Source: JAXHTY01 sp034189225 (lineage in GTDB: Bacteria; Desulfobacterota; Desulfobacteria; Desulfobacterales; Desulfosudaceae). Taken from it: a stretch of DNA of 28,499 nt. The stretch spans positions 1 through 28,499 of the forward strand of contig JAXHVL010000066.1 of assembly GCA_034189225.1 (NCBI GenBank). Direction: 5' to 3'. The notes beneath the pieces are model-generated. The model saw only the letters and a list, made by a program, of their open reading frames with translations. It was not told the origin of the DNA and did not search any database. The position numbers were made by a program, and so were the translations under genes. This document shows, piece by piece, positions 7,051 to 14,967 of the stretch (its first letter is position 1; every line of letters starts with the position of its first letter).

Positions 7051-7087
7051 AAAAAACAAAAAAACCTGGCCTCAAAGCCCGGGTTTT
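7051..7087 (-). terminator. Rho-independent terminator reading leftwards, without an upstream gene
   Basis: On the minus strand the arm at 7087-7079 (AAAACCCGG) pairs over nine bases, one of them a mismatch or wobble, with CCAGGTTTT (7069-7061). It is followed by a T-rich run TTTGTTTTTT (7060-7051). On the plus strand the U-run is only four bases. No gene on the minus strand ends here; it lies upstream of the aminotransferase promoter and may insulate it or be left from a lost gene. Confidence 0.5.
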
Positions 7088-7117
7088 AACGTCTGAAATA
7101 ATATGGAGCAAGGATGA

Positions 7118-7270
7118 CGGCTTCGTAAAAAGTCCAATTTCTTTGTTGCGCTGCATCTCTCGTCATGTCACGTACAACTAAGTACGCTCCATTCCTCGAG
7201 AGTGATAGGACTGCGCCGTAACTTGAACTTTTTACTTTGCCGTCCCAAAATTGACTTTTTACGAGTGCAT
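7118..7270. repeat. MITE-like dispersed repeat, copy 2
   Basis: Second copy of the element at 2-150, in the same orientation. Outer ends TCGTAAAAAGTC / GACTTTTTACGA and the core at 7153-7175 are identical. The foot of the internal hairpin differs (GCGC/GCGC here instead of CGATG/CATCG) yet still pairs. It ends five bases before the start of the DUF362 gene, so it must supply that gene's leader. A weak promoter-like pair (TTGAAC 7223-7228, 17 bases, CAAAAT 7246-7251) lies within it. Confidence 0.75.
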
Positions 7271-7275
7271 CAAGG

Positions 7276-8397
7276 ATGAATCAAAAGCGCGACAACCGGG
7301 TATTGGTGCTGGCGGCGGATTATAACGAAGCCGTTCTGCCTGATATTGTGGACAGGATTTTTCAGGAAATGCCCCTGGATGTGGCGGGAAAAACGGTATT
7401 GGTAAAGCCCAACATACTGGGCGCCCATTCGCCGGAAAAGGCAGTGACCACCCATCCCGCCCTGGTCCGGGCGGTGGTGGCAACCCTGACGCGGGCAGGG
7501 GCCGAGGTTCTGGTAGGGGACAATTCCGGGGTCTCCGGTTATGGCCGGGCCCGTCATGCGGCCCGGGTGTCGGGGATAAGCGAGGCCGCCGGTGACAGCT
7601 TCGTATACCTGGGCCGTCGCCCGGTGAAGCATGCGCTGGCATCGCCGGATATTCATTATGTAATGATGGCCGATGACGTGCTTCAGGCGGATATCGTCAT
7701 CAATCTTCCCAAACTCAAAACACACGGGTTGACCTTTTATACCGGCGCGGTAAAAAATACTTTCGGTTATATCGTGGGCGGGGACAAGATGCGGATTCAT
7801 GCCGATGCCCCCACACCCGGTCGTTTTGCCCGGGCGTTGGTGGATATTTATGCCATCCGGCCGCCGGATCTGACGATTATGGATGCGGTGACGGCAATGG
7901 AGGGCAACGGCCCCAACAGCGGCTCCCCCCGGCACATGGGAAAAATTATCGCCGGCCGCAATGCGGTGAGCCTGGATGCCGTCGCGGTGCGTCTGGCGGG
8001 GGTGAATCCCGAAAAAATACCCCATCTGGCGATTGCGGCGGAGATGGGACTGGGCCCGCTGGCATTGGACGATATTCCGGTCAATACGGCCATTGAACCG
8101 GTAACGGGCTTCAAAATGCCGGCCACTTTTCTACCGGGAGTCATGGGGGTGTTGTTGAACCGGCTGCTCTCCCGGTGGATCAACTGTACGCCGGTGGTGG
8201 ATGCAGCCGCGTGCAAACAATGCGGCATCTGCGTGGAACATTGCCCTGTGGGGGCCATGACCATGCCGGAAGACGGGTTTCCCTGTGCCGATAAGAAAAG
8301 TTGTATCAATTGTTATTGCTGCCAGGAGATGTGTCCGGAGGATGCCATTGAACTCGAAGGCCGGCTGCTGAGCTGGATACGCCCGGCCAGCAGGTAA
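7276..8397 (+). CDS. DUF362 protein with C-terminal double [4Fe-4S] ferredoxin domain
   Basis: 373 residues, cytosolic. The DUF362 region (about 8-290) includes KTVLVKPNILG, GAEVLVGDNSG, ADIVINLPKLKTHGLTFYTGAVKN and LDAVAVRLAGVNP, a signature common in anaerobes. Two ferredoxin motifs follow: C313/C316/C319/C323 and C343/C346/C349/C353, each CxxCxxCxxxCP, so two 4Fe-4S clusters are expected. Proteins of this kind are thought to pass electrons, but no reaction is established to my knowledge. The ATG directly follows repeat copy 2; the AAGG there is too close to be a normal ribosome site, so initiation is unclear, and an internal TTG or GTG is possible. It is followed after 28 bases by ldcA. 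Confidence 0.88.
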   Translation: MNQKRDNRVLVLAADYNEAVLPDIVDRIFQEMPLDVAGKTVLVKPNILGAHSPEKAVTTHPALVRAVVATLTRAGAEVLVGDNSGVSGYGRARHAARVSGISEAAGDSFVYLGRRPVKHALASPDIHYVMMADDVLQADIVINLPKLKTHGLTFYTGAVKNTFGYIVGGDKMRIHADAPTPGRFARALVDIYAIRPPDLTIMDAVTAMEGNGPNSGSPRHMGKIIAGRNAVSLDAVAVRLAGVNPEKIPHLAIAAEMGLGPLALDDIPVNTAIEPVTGFKMPATFLPGVMGVLLNRLLSRWINCTPVVDAAACKQCGICVEHCPVGAMTMPEDGFPCADKKSCINCYCCQEMCPEDAIELEGRLLSWIRPASR

Positions 8398-8425
8398 GGT
8401 CCCTCAACATAAAAACGCCCTGAGA

Positions 8426-9367
8426 ATGTACAACTCTATGAACACCCGAGACGACATAATTATCCCGCCTGCCCTGAAGCCCGGTGATACCTTGGGAATC
8501 GCCGCCCCCGCAGGCTGGTTCGAAAAAGAGCGGTTTCGGCGGGGGCTTGCCGTGATCGAAGCCATGGGATTTCACGTGGCGGTGCCGGAGGACCTGTTTA
8601 AAAAAAACCGTTACATGGCGGGGACCGATGAGCATCGGGCCCGTCTGTTCAACCGTCTGATCGCCGACGACGCGGTTAAGGGAATTTTTTGCGCCAGGGG
8701 CGGGTTCGGGTCCATGCGGATTTTGTCCTTTCTGGATATGGCAGCCATCCGGGCGCACCCCAAGGTGATCGCCGGTTTCAGCGATATCTCTCTTCTGCTG
8801 ACAGTCATTGCGGAAAAGACCGGTATGGTGACGTTCCATGCGCCGGTGGTAACCTCTTTGGCCGATGCCGAAGATGTTACACGGACAGCCATGGTCGAAG
8901 CCCTTACCGGTTCCCGGATTTTGGAGATAAAGGCCGCGGAAGGGGTTTCAATTGTACCGGGAACGGCGGAGGGCAGGGTGACGGGCGGCAACCTGGCCTC
9001 GCTCTGCCATCTGATCGGAACACCTTGGCAACCGGACTTTGACGGATGCATCTTGTTCCTGGAAGATACCAATGAACCGGCTTACCGGATCGACCGGATG
9101 CTGTCCCAGATGCGGCTGGCCGGCTGCCTGGATGGTGTGACCGGCATGGTGCTCGGCGCATTTGAAAATTGCGGCCATCGGGAGGTTATCCATGAGATCG
9201 TACGGGAACAGGCCCCTGCCGGCATACCGGTTCTTGGCGGCATGGCGGCGGGACACGGGCCGGTGAACATCACGCTTCCGCTGGGATTGACCGCCACGCT
9301 GGATGTGGATCATCATCGCCTTCGGTATCGTGAAGCGGCGGTGAACGGAAGAAAGGATGTGTCATGA
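8426..9367 (+). CDS. ldcA: LD-carboxypeptidase (peptidase S66)
   Basis: 313 residues with no signal peptide, as expected for the cytosolic LdcA that removes the terminal D-alanine from murein tetrapeptides during recycling. The fold starts LKPGDTLGIAAPAG; the Ser-Glu-His triad typical of S66 is visible as S119 (GFSDIS), E213 (FLEDTNEPAYRIDRML) and H277 (GHGPVNITLPLG). ARGGFGS (90-96) is the conserved glycine loop. Two in-frame ATGs occur (8426, 8438); neither has a good ribosome site. The stop overlaps the start of the serine hydrolase (ATGA), indicating translational coupling. Its position ahead of mreB fits a cell-wall turnover role. Confidence 0.92.
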   Translation: MYNSMNTRDDIIIPPALKPGDTLGIAAPAGWFEKERFRRGLAVIEAMGFHVAVPEDLFKKNRYMAGTDEHRARLFNRLIADDAVKGIFCARGGFGSMRILSFLDMAAIRAHPKVIAGFSDISLLLTVIAEKTGMVTFHAPVVTSLADAEDVTRTAMVEALTGSRILEIKAAEGVSIVPGTAEGRVTGGNLASLCHLIGTPWQPDFDGCILFLEDTNEPAYRIDRMLSQMRLAGCLDGVTGMVLGAFENCGHREVIHEIVREQAPAGIPVLGGMAAGHGPVNITLPLGLTATLDVDHHRLRYREAAVNGRKDVS

Positions 9368-10473
9368 CCCTGGATGCGGTCAATGCCATGATGAGGGTGG
9401 CGGTGGCAGACGGCATCTTCCCGGGCGGTGTTCTGTGCGTGAGCTGTCGGGGCAGGATTGTATTCCATGAGGCATACGGCCTGGCCGATATCTATACAAA
9501 AACGCCCGTCACCACCGAAACGGTTTTTGACCTTGCCTCTCTCACCAAACCCATTGCCACGGCGCCGGCGGTAATGCGGCTGGTGACGGAGGGGGAGGTA
9601 TCGGTAACAGACCCGATTGGTGGCCGGCTGCCGGGGTTTTCGGAAACGGACAAGCACAGGATCACAATTGCCCAGTTGCTTTGCCATTGTTCCGGGCTGC
9701 CCGCTCACCGGGAATTTTTTTATGACCTTGCCCGACTTCCGGCTGGCGAGCGCCGGGCCGCTTTGACCGAACGCCTTGTGGCGACAAAACTTGTGTATCC
9801 CCCTGGGGAGAGGGTTCTTTACAGCGACCTGGGCTATATGGTCCTGCGCTGTATCGTGGAAGCGGTGTCCGGCCACCGGCTGGATATGTTTGTTGAAGAC
9901 AAGGTTTATCGGCCCCTTGGAATAACCGGTTTATTTTTCGTGCCGCTGCATGAAACGGAAAGTAGGGCTGAAGGTATCGATAAAGGCCGTTTCGCGGCTA
10001 CGGAAGACTGCCCGCGGCGCGGTTTCGTGGTGAAGGGCGTTGTGCATGATGACAATGCGTACGAGGCTGGCGGGGTTGACGGTCATGCCGGGCTGTTCGG
10101 CACCACCGCTGCCGTTCATGCCATGATGACGGAATTGCTTGCCATCTATCGTAAAACATCCTATGATGGCACAATTTCCCACGATGCGGTGAAGCACATG
10201 CTTGAACCCCAGTTGCAGACCCGCCGCACCTTTGGTTTTGATACACCGGATGCCTATGCTTCCAGCGCGGGGACACGGTTCTCCGGTCATACGGTAGGTC
10301 ACCTCGGTTTCACCGGTACGTCGGTGTGGATGGATGTAGCCCGTGATATTGTTGTGGTGCTTCTGACAAACAGGGTTCATCCCAACCGGAAAAATGAGGC
10401 CATAAGGGATTTCCGTCCGGCACTGCATGATGCGGTCATGGATGTCCTGACGGATTCCGGGAAACCTGATTGA
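9364..10473 (+). CDS. Beta-lactamase-fold (class C-like/EstB-type) serine hydrolase
   Basis: 369 residues. Active-site motifs of the penicillin-binding serine hydrolase family are present: S59-L-T-K62 (SxxK), Y153-S-D155 (YxN-type) and H313-LGFTG (the third, KTG-like box, as in esterase and D-aminopeptidase members). GGVDGHAGLFGT (about 236-247) is another family hallmark. There is no signal peptide or membrane segment, so it is likely cytosolic, unlike secreted beta-lactamases. Overlap with ldcA by four bases suggests the pair works together on peptidoglycan fragments; this is inference. It could equally be an esterase or an amidase. It does not by itself imply antibiotic resistance. Confidence 0.85.
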   Translation: MTLDAVNAMMRVAVADGIFPGGVLCVSCRGRIVFHEAYGLADIYTKTPVTTETVFDLASLTKPIATAPAVMRLVTEGEVSVTDPIGGRLPGFSETDKHRITIAQLLCHCSGLPAHREFFYDLARLPAGERRAALTERLVATKLVYPPGERVLYSDLGYMVLRCIVEAVSGHRLDMFVEDKVYRPLGITGLFFVPLHETESRAEGIDKGRFAATEDCPRRGFVVKGVVHDDNAYEAGGVDGHAGLFGTTAAVHAMMTELLAIYRKTSYDGTISHDAVKHMLEPQLQTRRTFGFDTPDAYASSAGTRFSGHTVGHLGFTGTSVWMDVARDIVVVLLTNRVHPNRKNEAIRDFRPALHDAVMDVLTDSGKPD

Positions 10474-10485
10474 TTTTTCAGTAAG

Positions 10486-10522
10486 AACACCGCATCGAGG
10501 TTGAAAGCTTTTTGCGAAGCCG
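10486..10522. repeat. Short dispersed repeat, copy B
   Basis: Partner of 5566-5602. It shares GGTTGAAAGCTTTT and CGAAGCCG in the same order and spacing. It lies in the gap between the serine hydrolase and mreB. Confidence 0.5.
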
Positions 10523-10534
10523 GCCTTTTTTTGC

Positions 10535-10563
10535 TTGTAACGGCAATATATAACTGATAAAAA
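10535..10563 (+). promoter_or_regulatory. Weak candidate promoter for mreB
   Basis: TTGTAA (10535-10540), 17 bases, TAAAAA (10558-10563) in an AT-rich tract, leaving a leader of about 110 nt before mreB. Both boxes match four of six consensus bases. An alternative is read-through from the upstream hydrolase, since no terminator is seen. Confidence 0.3.
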
Positions 10564-10676
10564 TACAGACTGCACAGACTGCAAGCGTTTCCGCCCGGCA
10601 GGGGGATGTTGCAGAAAATTTTCGGGGCAGGGCATATAGAATTCAGAGCATCGAATCCGATGACAGAAAGGGAGCC

Positions 10677-11717
10677 ATGAATCTTTTATCCAATTCCATC
10701 ATGGGGCTGTTTTCAAACGATCTGGCGATTGATTTGGGCACCGCCAATACGCTTGTTTTTGTGAAAGGCAAGGGGGTGGTGCTTAGCGAGCCGTCCGTTG
10801 TGGCTGTGCGAACGGACAATCGCCTGAAGAACCGGGTACTGGCCGTGGGCGAAGAGGCCAAAAAAATGCTGGGCCGCACTCCCGGCAGTATTGTGGCGAT
10901 CCGGCCCATGCGGGACGGCGTTATAGCGGATTTTGAAGTCACCGAAGCGATGCTGCGGTATTTTATTTTAAAGGTGCATAACCGACGGAAGTTTGTTCGC
11001 CCGCGGATTATCATCGCGGTACCATCCGGCATTACAGAAGTTGAGAAGCGGGCCGTCCGTGAATCGGCCGAACGTGCCGGTGCCCGGGAAGTGATTCTTC
11101 TGGAGGAACCCATGGCCGCAGCCATCGGCGCCGGCCTTCCGGTTGCCGAACCCATCTGTAATATGGTGGTGGACATAGGCGGCGGCACCACGGAAGTGGC
11201 GGTGATATCCCTGGCAGGGATTGTTTACAGCCGGTCCCTGCGCGTGGCGGGCGATAAAATGGATGCCGCCATCTCTCAGTATATTAAGCGCAAGTACAAC
11301 CTGCTTATCGGTGAACGCACCGCGGAACTGATCAAGATAACCATCGGAAATGCCTATCCCGACGATGAAAACCTGGAGACCATCGAGGTCAAGGGCCGGG
11401 ATCTGGTATCGGGCGTTCCGAAGATTCTGGCCATTGATTCCGAGGAGATCCGTGTGGCTACTTCTGAACAGATCGATGCCATTGTGGAGACGGTTAAGAT
11501 CGCCCTGGAACAGACGCCGCCCGAACTGGCGGCTGATATTGTTGACCGGGGGATTGTGCTCACCGGCGGCGGAGCCCTGCTGAAAAATCTGGACAAACTT
11601 CTCCGCGAGGAGAGCGGACTGCCGATTACGGTGACCGAGGACCCGCTTACCACCGTTGCGGTGGGGACCGGCAAGGCGCTGGATAATATTGAAATACTGA
11701 AACAGATCATGCTCTGA
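10677..11717 (+). CDS. mreB: Rod-shape-determining actin homologue MreB
   Basis: 346 residues, the usual family length. MreB forms membrane-associated filaments that position lateral wall synthesis. Nucleotide-binding motifs are present: phosphate 1 DLAIDLGTANTLVF (15-28), phosphate 2 DIGGGTTEVAVIS (166-178) and the adenosine motif IVLTGGGALLKNLD (about 288-301). The connecting segment EEPMAAAIGAGLP is also typical. The amphipathic N terminus (NLLSNSIMGLF) probably inserts in the membrane. GGGAG before the ATG supports the start. The stop overlaps mreC by one base (TGATG). First gene of a five-gene elongasome cluster. Confidence 0.98.
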   Translation: MNLLSNSIMGLFSNDLAIDLGTANTLVFVKGKGVVLSEPSVVAVRTDNRLKNRVLAVGEEAKKMLGRTPGSIVAIRPMRDGVIADFEVTEAMLRYFILKVHNRRKFVRPRIIIAVPSGITEVEKRAVRESAERAGAREVILLEEPMAAAIGAGLPVAEPICNMVVDIGGGTTEVAVISLAGIVYSRSLRVAGDKMDAAISQYIKRKYNLLIGERTAELIKITIGNAYPDDENLETIEVKGRDLVSGVPKILAIDSEEIRVATSEQIDAIVETVKIALEQTPPELAADIVDRGIVLTGGGALLKNLDKLLREESGLPITVTEDPLTTVAVGTGKALDNIEILKQIML

Positions 11718-12559
11718 TGTTTTCAAGGAAAATGCTGGTTATAGGCGGTGTCACCGGTTTGTTGATCGTCAGCCTCGTCTTTCTTGTCGTTACCAGTCGG
11801 CGCAGTACCTATCCGGTAGGCGGGGGGGCGGCGGGAATGTTGGTTGTTTCACCCCTTCAGGATATCTGCACCAGTTCCGCCCGGTTTTTACAGGATATCT
11901 GGCGTCATTATTTCCTTCTTGTTTCCACCGCCCGTGAAAATACCCGTTTGCAGGAAAAGGTCCTACGACTTGAGGCGGAAAATGAGCGCTTCAGCGAGGT
12001 GGAACGTTCCAACCGGCGCCTGCGTGAGCTGCTGAATTTTCATGAAGCCCTGGACATGCAGTCGTTTGCCGCCGAGGTGGTGGCCCGTGACCCCTCGGGC
12101 TGGTTTGAAACGATGATCATCGATAAGGGCGGGACCGATGGGGTGGAACGGAGCATGCCGGTGGTGGTGCCGGAAGGCATTGTTGGCCAGGTGATTGATG
12201 TTTCCCCGTTCTATTCCAAGGTGCTGCTCATCATTGATCCCAACAGCGCCGTTGACGGCCTGTGCCGTCGAAGCCGGGCACGGGGCGTCGTCAAGGGGGG
12301 ACGGGGCGGCCGTTGTGATTTTAAATACGTGCTTCGGAAAAACGATGTCAAGGTGGGGGATGTTGTGATTTCCTCGGGTCTGGATCAGATTTATCCCAAG
12401 GGGTTGCGGATCGGCCATGTCTCCGGGGTCATAAAACGGAACGCCGGGGTGTTTCAGACGGTAGAGGTTGAGCCGTTTGTGAATTTCGATAAGCTGGAGG
12501 AGGTCCTGGTTGTTCTGAATGCCACCCAGTACGAATTTCCAGAAACACCATCACAATAG
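11717..12559 (+). CDS. mreC: Rod-shape-determining protein MreC
   Basis: 280 residues, inner-membrane protein with a large periplasmic part that activates PBP2. A single transmembrane helix (about 6-25, MLVIGGVTGLLIVSLVFLVV) is followed by a coiled coil (about 70-110, ENTRLQEKVLRLEAENERF and on to LRELL). The beta-barrel MreC domain then spans AAEVVARDPSGWFETMIIDKG, the GIVGQVIDV segment, RARGVVKGG and GDVVISSGLDQIYPKGLRIG. The start overlaps the mreB stop by one base. Length and order are normal for the family. Confidence 0.97.
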   Translation: MFSRKMLVIGGVTGLLIVSLVFLVVTSRRSTYPVGGGAAGMLVVSPLQDICTSSARFLQDIWRHYFLLVSTARENTRLQEKVLRLEAENERFSEVERSNRRLRELLNFHEALDMQSFAAEVVARDPSGWFETMIIDKGGTDGVERSMPVVVPEGIVGQVIDVSPFYSKVLLIIDPNSAVDGLCRRSRARGVVKGGRGGRCDFKYVLRKNDVKVGDVVISSGLDQIYPKGLRIGHVSGVIKRNAGVFQTVEVEPFVNFDKLEEVLVVLNATQYEFPETPSQ

Positions 12560-12591
12560 TCCGGCTATGTGAACATCGGAGAACCCGTGTT

Positions 12592-13098
12592 ATGATTTAT
12601 GCATTCAGTTTTACCGTTACGCTGGTGCTTGTCCTTCTGCAGTCGATAGTGCTGACGGTGTGGCTTCCTTTTGCCGGATTTTATGATCTCTTAATCCCGG
12701 TGGTTCTCTATCTCGCCATTTTCCGGTCTGCCGGGGAAGCCGTCCTTATCCTGCCGATGATGGGGCTTTTGATGGATTCGGTGACGGGAGGGCCTTTCGG
12801 CCTCTATATTTTGACGTATGTGTGGCTGCTGGCCGGTATCCGGGCCATTATACGGTATATTCACGGCACCAGTATCGTGTTTTTATTTATTGCCGTGATC
12901 GTCGGCGTAACGGTGGAAGCAAATATCTTCTGGGTCGCTCAATTGCTGGCCGGCCGAACATGGGTCGTCTGGCCCGATACCCTCGGGCACTTGGTCTGGC
13001 AGCTTGTTTTTGCCGGTGTCACCGGCCCTTTTCTGATGCTGGCCACCAAGGCGCTTTTTCAAAAATTGGTTTACTGGCTGGGCGGTCGTATCGCATGA
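12592..13098 (+). CDS. mreD: Rod-shape-determining protein MreD
   Basis: 168 residues, almost entirely hydrophobic with about five predicted membrane helices. The early segment FDLLIPVVLYLAIFRS-like (FYDLLIPVVLYLAIF) and MMGLLMDSVTGGPFGLYILTY match the MreD signature in which a GLL.D loop follows the third helix. It links MreC to the PBP2/RodA complex. GGAG about ten bases upstream supports the start. Thirty-two bases separate it from mreC and 33 from mrdA, consistent with one operon. Confidence 0.94.
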   Translation: MIYAFSFTVTLVLVLLQSIVLTVWLPFAGFYDLLIPVVLYLAIFRSAGEAVLILPMMGLLMDSVTGGPFGLYILTYVWLLAGIRAIIRYIHGTSIVFLFIAVIVGVTVEANIFWVAQLLAGRTWVVWPDTLGHLVWQLVFAGVTGPFLMLATKALFQKLVYWLGGRIA

Positions 13099-13131
13099 TG
13101 TGATACTAGCGTACTGTGCTGGTGGAGTGGG

Positions 13132-14967
13132 ATGAATTTTTATCGTACGGTAGATATCGATTGGTTCAAACAGCGGCTGGTGATGGTGATGTTCTGTGTG
13201 ACGGCCGCCTTTGCCATTCTCGTCGCCCGTCTTTTTTTCCTTCAGGTGATTGAAGGCCGGGAGTACCGACGGCTTTCGGAAAACAACTGCATCCGGCTGC
13301 AGGCCATCGCGCCCACCCGTGGGCTGATTTTTGACCGGAACGGCAAGACCCTGGTAGATAACCGGCCGGCATTTGATCTGTCGATTATTCCCAGGGATGC
13401 AAAGAATATTGAAACAACACTTGAAAAACTGGCTGCATACACCGGTCTGCCGTTGTCACGGATGGAAACGAATTTTTCGGAAAACCGGGGCCGGAACTCT
13501 TACAATCCGGTGGTTTTGGCCCAGGATGTGGGCCGGGAGGTGCTGGCGGTGGTGGAAGCCCGCAAATTTGAGCTGCCCGGCGTGGTTGTGGACTTTAAGC
13601 CGCGCCGGCATTATCTCTATGACGGCTTTGCCGCTCATCTTATCGGCTATCTGGGAGAAATCAGCCGTAAGGAGATGGAAAGCGACCGTTTCGCCGGGTA
13701 TAAATCCGGCAGCGCCGTAGGCAAATGCGGGGCGGAAAAGATATATGACCGGCTTCTGCGCGGCGAGCCGGGTGGGCGTCAGGTGGAGGTCAATGCCAGC
13801 GGTCAGGTGGTTCGGGTGCTCAAGACCGTGGACGCGCACCCCGGCAACAATGTGTATCTGACCATCGATTTCGCCCTGCAGCAGAAAGCCGAGTCCCTAA
13901 TGGACAAACGTGCCGGGGCCGTGGTGGCGGTGGACCCGGCCACGGGCGATGTGCTGGCCATGGCCAGCAGCCCGTCTTTCAGCCAGAACGCCTTTGTTGA
14001 CGGTCTGTCCGGAGATGCCTGGCGGGCCCTTGTGGATCATCCATACCGCCCCATGGAAAACAAGGCCATCCAGGCGGAATATCCGCCGGCATCCACATAT
14101 AAGATTATCACCGCCATGGCGGGCCTGGAAGAAGATGTTATTGACACCGAGACCACGGTCACCTGTCCCGGTTATTACCGGTATGGGAACCGGGTTTTTC
14201 GTTGCTGGAAAAGGGGCGGCCACGGAAAGATGCGTGTGGTGGATGCCATTACCCAGTCCTGTGACGTGTTTTTTTATCACGTGGGGCAGAACCTTGGGGT
14301 GGAACGACTGGCGTGGTATGCAAAGGCTTGCGGGCTGGGACGGCCCACAGGCGTCAATCTGTTTTCCGAAGCCAGCGGACTGGTGCCCACTACCCAGTGG
14401 AAACGCAAGCAGCTGGGAAAGCCATGGCATGGGGGAGAGACCATTAACGTGGCGATCGGGCAGGGGTATAATCTGGTAACGCCGACTCAAATGGCGGTTT
14501 TGATTGCAGCGGTGGCAAACGGCGGGACCTTGCGAAAGCCGGTGGTCCTGGAGCAGGTGCGGACTGCTGAAGGAAAAAGCATTCGCCGGGGCACCGCCGA
14601 CATCCTGGGCACGCTTCCCGCCAGTGAGGCCACTCTTGACATCCTGCAAAAGGGGCTGTACGAAGTGGTACATGACCGGCACGGTACCGGCTGGTGGATG
14701 GTGCGCAGCGGCAAGGTGGATATCAGCGGCAAAACCGGCACGGCCCAGGTGGTGGCAAGCCCGCCCGAGGGCATGGAAGACGAAGAAGAGATCGCCGAAG
14801 CCTTGAAGCCACATGCCTGGTTTATCGCCTTCGCACCGTCAAATGCGCCGGAAATTGCCGTGTCGGTGATTGTCGAGCACGGGGAGCACGGCTCCACTGC
14901 TGCAGGGCCGGTGGCCAAACAGCTGATCGAAGCCTATATGGCGGACAGAGAAAGCAAAACATCATGA
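13132..14967 (+). CDS. mrdA: Penicillin-binding protein 2 (elongasome transpeptidase)
   Basis: 611 residues. It crosslinks peptidoglycan during side-wall growth, working with RodA. One N-terminal transmembrane helix (about 16-38) anchors it. The pedestal/dimerisation region begins APTRGLIFDRNG (60-71) and includes FKPRRHYLYDGFAAHLIGYLG. Transpeptidase motifs are S321-T-Y-K324 (SxxK), S376-C-D378 (SxN-type, SCD is usual in PBP2) and K534-T-G536 (KTG). An acidic stretch (EGMEDEEEIAEALK) follows the KTG box, a variable loop. GGAG precedes the ATG. The stop overlaps rodA (ATGA). Confidence 0.97.
   Translation: MNFYRTVDIDWFKQRLVMVMFCVTAAFAILVARLFFLQVIEGREYRRLSENNCIRLQAIAPTRGLIFDRNGKTLVDNRPAFDLSIIPRDAKNIETTLEKLAAYTGLPLSRMETNFSENRGRNSYNPVVLAQDVGREVLAVVEARKFELPGVVVDFKPRRHYLYDGFAAHLIGYLGEISRKEMESDRFAGYKSGSAVGKCGAEKIYDRLLRGEPGGRQVEVNASGQVVRVLKTVDAHPGNNVYLTIDFALQQKAESLMDKRAGAVVAVDPATGDVLAMASSPSFSQNAFVDGLSGDAWRALVDHPYRPMENKAIQAEYPPASTYKIITAMAGLEEDVIDTETTVTCPGYYRYGNRVFRCWKRGGHGKMRVVDAITQSCDVFFYHVGQNLGVERLAWYAKACGLGRPTGVNLFSEASGLVPTTQWKRKQLGKPWHGGETINVAIGQGYNLVTPTQMAVLIAAVANGGTLRKPVVLEQVRTAEGKSIRRGTADILGTLPASEATLDILQKGLYEVVHDRHGTGWWMVRSGKVDISGKTGTAQVVASPPEGMEDEEEIAEALKPHAWFIAFAPSNAPEIAVSVIVEHGEHGSTAAGPVAKQLIEAYMADRESKTS

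Noticed and set aside
2..7270. Composite transposon bounded by the two 150 bp repeats
   Set aside because: No transposase lies between them and no target-site duplication is visible; two dispersed copies in the same orientation explain it.
10566..10583. Tandem ACAGACTGC pair before mreB
   Set aside because: A single duplication of nine bases without other support; no regulatory meaning can be assigned.
14694..14963. N-terminal extension of rodA
   Set aside because: It lies inside mrdA, lacks RodA similarity, and the ATG at 14964 with ATGA overlap gives the normal protein length.
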